Positions 63,101 through 64,000 of a stretch of DNA of 64,000 bases are shown in pieces. Origin of the DNA: JAWKZG01 sp041396125 (GTDB taxonomy: Bacteria > Pseudomonadota > Gammaproteobacteria > Competibacterales > Competibacteraceae); contig JAWKZG010000012.1 of assembly GCA_041396125.1 (NCBI GenBank), positions 62,001-126,000 on the forward strand. The letters run 5' to 3'. Numbering within the stretch: the stretch's first letter is position 1; each line of letters begins with the position of its first letter. Under the pieces are notes generated by a model, which was not told where the DNA came from, ran no database searches, and was given only the letters and a program-made list of their open reading frames with translations. A program made the translations under genes and the position numbers.

Positions 63101-64000
63101 GTTGGGGGCAGAGTCCCGATAATCGCGAGCTGCTGGCAGATCTGTTGCGCGATCTGCAAACCTTGCGGGGTAATGCACGCTTGGCTGGTTATGCCCCTAT
63201 GGGTGAGCTGGCGGGTGTGACCGGTGATGTGTTGCGGGCTGTCGAAAAAGGTCTGCTTGAGGCGAACGATGAACTGGTCGGGATGCTGGAGCAAGCCCTT
63301 GACGGTTTGAATCGCTTGTTGAAACAAGTTCGTGATGAGCAACCGCTCAAGCGGCCCGATGCACTGCTCAGCGAGATCAGTACGATGCTGAGCGAGCTGA
63401 AGCAGAAACCCCAAACCTCCACCGCTGGCCAGCCGAAGCCGTCAACGGCTGCCGTGCGCAAAGCTCTGGCTACAGCGGGTAATTCGATTCGGATTGACGC
63501 TGGTTTATTAGCCAATCTGGCTAACCAGATTGGTGAAAGCAGTATTTTCCGTTCCCGCGTGGAACAGGGGGTGAATGCTTTTCGCTCCAATCTGGGCGAG
63601 CTTTCGCAGACTGTGAACCGGCTACGGCAGCAGTTGCGCCGTCTGGAAATCGAAACCGAGGCGCAAATTTTATTTCGTCATGAAGAAGGCCGGGAGCATG
63701 GCCGGGATTTCGACCCGCTGGAGTTGGATCGTTTCTCTGAACTGCAACAGGTATCACGCTCCTTAATGGAAATCGTGGATGACCTGTCTAATGTGCAGAA
63801 TGGTTTGGAGGATCAGGCCCAATCGGTTACACATCTGTTGTACCAACAGGGTCAGGTCAACCAGGAAGTTCAGCAGAACATAATGAAAACCCGGATGGTG
63901 GAGTTTTCCACCGTAGTGCCGCGTTTGCGCCGGGTTTTGCGACAAGCCGCCCAGGAGCTGGGTAAAAAGGCTGATCTGGTTGTGCAGGGTGCTGAATCCG
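60124..64000 (+). CDS. chpA: ChpA-like hybrid chemosensory histidine kinase (3' end outside window)
   Basis: At least 1292 codons are open from the ATG at 60124 to the window edge. An N-terminal 650-residue helical part precedes three HPt-type domains: HPt1 SFHTLKGSGR (His684), HPt2 MHTLKGGAR (His874) and HPt3 LQTLRGNAR, where Gln1012 replaces the phospho-accepting His. Between HPt1 and HPt2, (PVAE)x9 at residues 776-811 forms a linker. The homodimerisation part begins near SIRIDAGLLANLANQIGESS; kinase, CheW and receiver domains must follow outside. It phosphorylates PilG/PilH in twitching control. Length is in the range of ChpA (about 2,000+). Confidence 0.93.
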   Translation, partial: MPAYKVQSPLRMLQEPTELVLLALQRDFEAYLKTPTDTDTLRAVGHGAWQMHGIFVMLEQPQAASLMREIWMLAQRLADSAVSDVRRVRQVLSEVLLQAPRYFEWLQREGDKPYFDLLPLIEQLRVLRLGRVATTRAPQPPANPTSALATILELRGRLQNAILRLLHGDHRGLQQAADVFDALQGHERASVLQRTWSLASMACRVELEQQPAGSVPHFHLLLRDLDRLLRTRNQSATNASEADDAQLEQSVQTLCQRLEQQLSGSELGLRKLADFQHTMSASSARRVPEATNLLDHKALVGVTALLRLELTANQEAIDQFARNPTALQLLEGEPKRLSQVANTLVMLELPVPERLVREQITQIEQWLSGAEVADAEQLLVTASHLAAVQSCLESFSDPSYSRELTAVTSQPDKAAALALLQQLELRRARRLIAHESGRFIDQIWLFATNYMGSHETPDWEEILPVLRVVGRLFLLLECERAAAITKNLCELVDESAQGYEPTDRRLFVNGCAQIVVALESYLGLFEIYDEPDQHVLDQAEQHLAELNALMQLQLEQGPTVSHRPVAESEPAVAAGIEQISPHHSAISASSAVPDATPNQSLPAITQAMSPTQFGSGVYAAEQVVSDNDMSHDDYDMLDDGLDEIIEVFLEEARNELDNIRQQLPVWRENLAQREPVKEIRRSFHTLKGSGRMVGETTLGDFAWQFEHLLNSILDSQLVPSESMVEAIAAAAQVLAQRLAQPDPQGLGDAPIFQQLGKHADALRLGHSSQLPLLPEPVAEPVAEPVAEPVAEPVAEPVAEPVAEPVAEPVAEPISIPSQPLAPALTESIDVEDELLEALLEEGSEILDASDTTLQQWREELANLDLINNLRRGMHTLKGGARIAGLTAMGDLAHAMESILDAVSRQEIKGQTVLDPLQRTLDRLSSMLGQLGQRQSITPADDLIQFLQQLLNKEASTHQAQGKQEDEATEAILLSTFVQETATLLDACDLTLRRWGQSPDNRELLADLLRDLQTLRGNARLAGYAPMGELAGVTGDVLRAVEKGLLEANDELVGMLEQALDGLNRLLKQVRDEQPLKRPDALLSEISTMLSELKQKPQTSTAGQPKPSTAAVRKALATAGNSIRIDAGLLANLANQIGESSIFRSRVEQGVNAFRSNLGELSQTVNRLRQQLRRLEIETEAQILFRHEEGREHGRDFDPLELDRFSELQQVSRSLMEIVDDLSNVQNGLEDQAQSVTHLLYQQGQVNQEVQQNIMKTRMVEFSTVVPRLRRVLRQAAQELGKKADLVVQGAES
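62449..62556 (+). repeat. 12-bp tandem repeat in chpA, nine copies
   Basis: CCTGTTGCAGAG x4 (62449-62496) then CCCGTTGCAGAG x5 (62497-62556). In frame, each unit encodes Pro-Val-Ala-Glu. Variants are in blocks, as expected from expansion by slippage. Copy changes keep the frame, so linker length may vary between strains. Confidence 0.95.

Overview
The window looks like a chromosomal segment of a gammaproteobacterium of moderately high GC. The evidence is the aspS and yajC-secD-secF genes, the block gshB-tonB-yqgE-ruvX-pyrR-pyrB-pyrC' lying divergent to pilG-pilH-pilI-pilJ-chpA (the arrangement known from Pseudomonas and relatives), trmJ next to Fe-S genes, and a Fur-type iron operon like PA4370-PA4373. 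A class I PHA synthase, an orphan hypF and a c-type cytochrome suggest a respiratory, polyester-storing bacterium, perhaps of the Chromatiales or sulfur-oxidiser type; that placement is inference. No IS element, prophage, CRISPR array, tRNA or rRNA gene was recognised.

Layout. 0-4.7 kb: the 3' part of aspS, an exported protein of unknown function behind a sigma-54-like promoter, a membrane-anchored retropepsin-like protease, an acyltransferase and a YdcH-like protein. 4.7-8.6 kb: glutaminase, hypF and a small c-type cytochrome lipoprotein. 8.7-24.4 kb: one long minus-strand run read from phaC through fabI, a MaoC-phosphotransacylase fusion, ackA, marC, a frameshifted P-type H+-ATPase, a PhaC-superfamily hydrolase, a patatin, an HlyD adaptor, an RbbA-like double ATPase and an ABC-2 permease. 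Most junctions overlap or are under 30 bp. The set suggests acyl-CoA/PHA metabolism, acyl-phosphate ATP formation and envelope functions run as one unit. 24.5-33.3 kb: nitrilase, KDG kinase, yajC-secDF, suhB, trmJ, a degenerate IscU paralogue plus IscA, and a pair of unrecognised genes.

33.7-38.5 kb: a complete branched-chain amino-acid type ABC importer (livGFHM and a binding protein). 38.5-42.1 kb: groESL with a perfect CIRCE operator, divergent from a DegP/DegQ-like protease. 42.1-42.6 kb: an ankyrin gene broken by two frameshifts. 42.6-47.8 kb: a perfect 19-bp Fur-type palindrome in front of imelysin, di-haem DUF1111, a second imelysin-like protein and DUF1513. 47.9-51 kb: rnk and two divergent FAD amine/amino-acid oxidoreductases. 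51-56.9 kb: the pyrimidine block, with a dihydroorotase-like protein that lacks its metal motif, plus tonB and gshB. 57.2-64 kb: the type IV pilus chemosensory operon with an unusually short PilJ and a large ChpA carrying a nine-copy 12-bp repeat; ChpA runs off the window end.

The points most worth checking are the IscU-like protein that has lost two of three cluster cysteines beside IscA and TrmJ, the PHA/acyl-phosphate/ABC gene run, the unrecognised pair at 32.05-33.34 kb, and the sensor-less PilJ.
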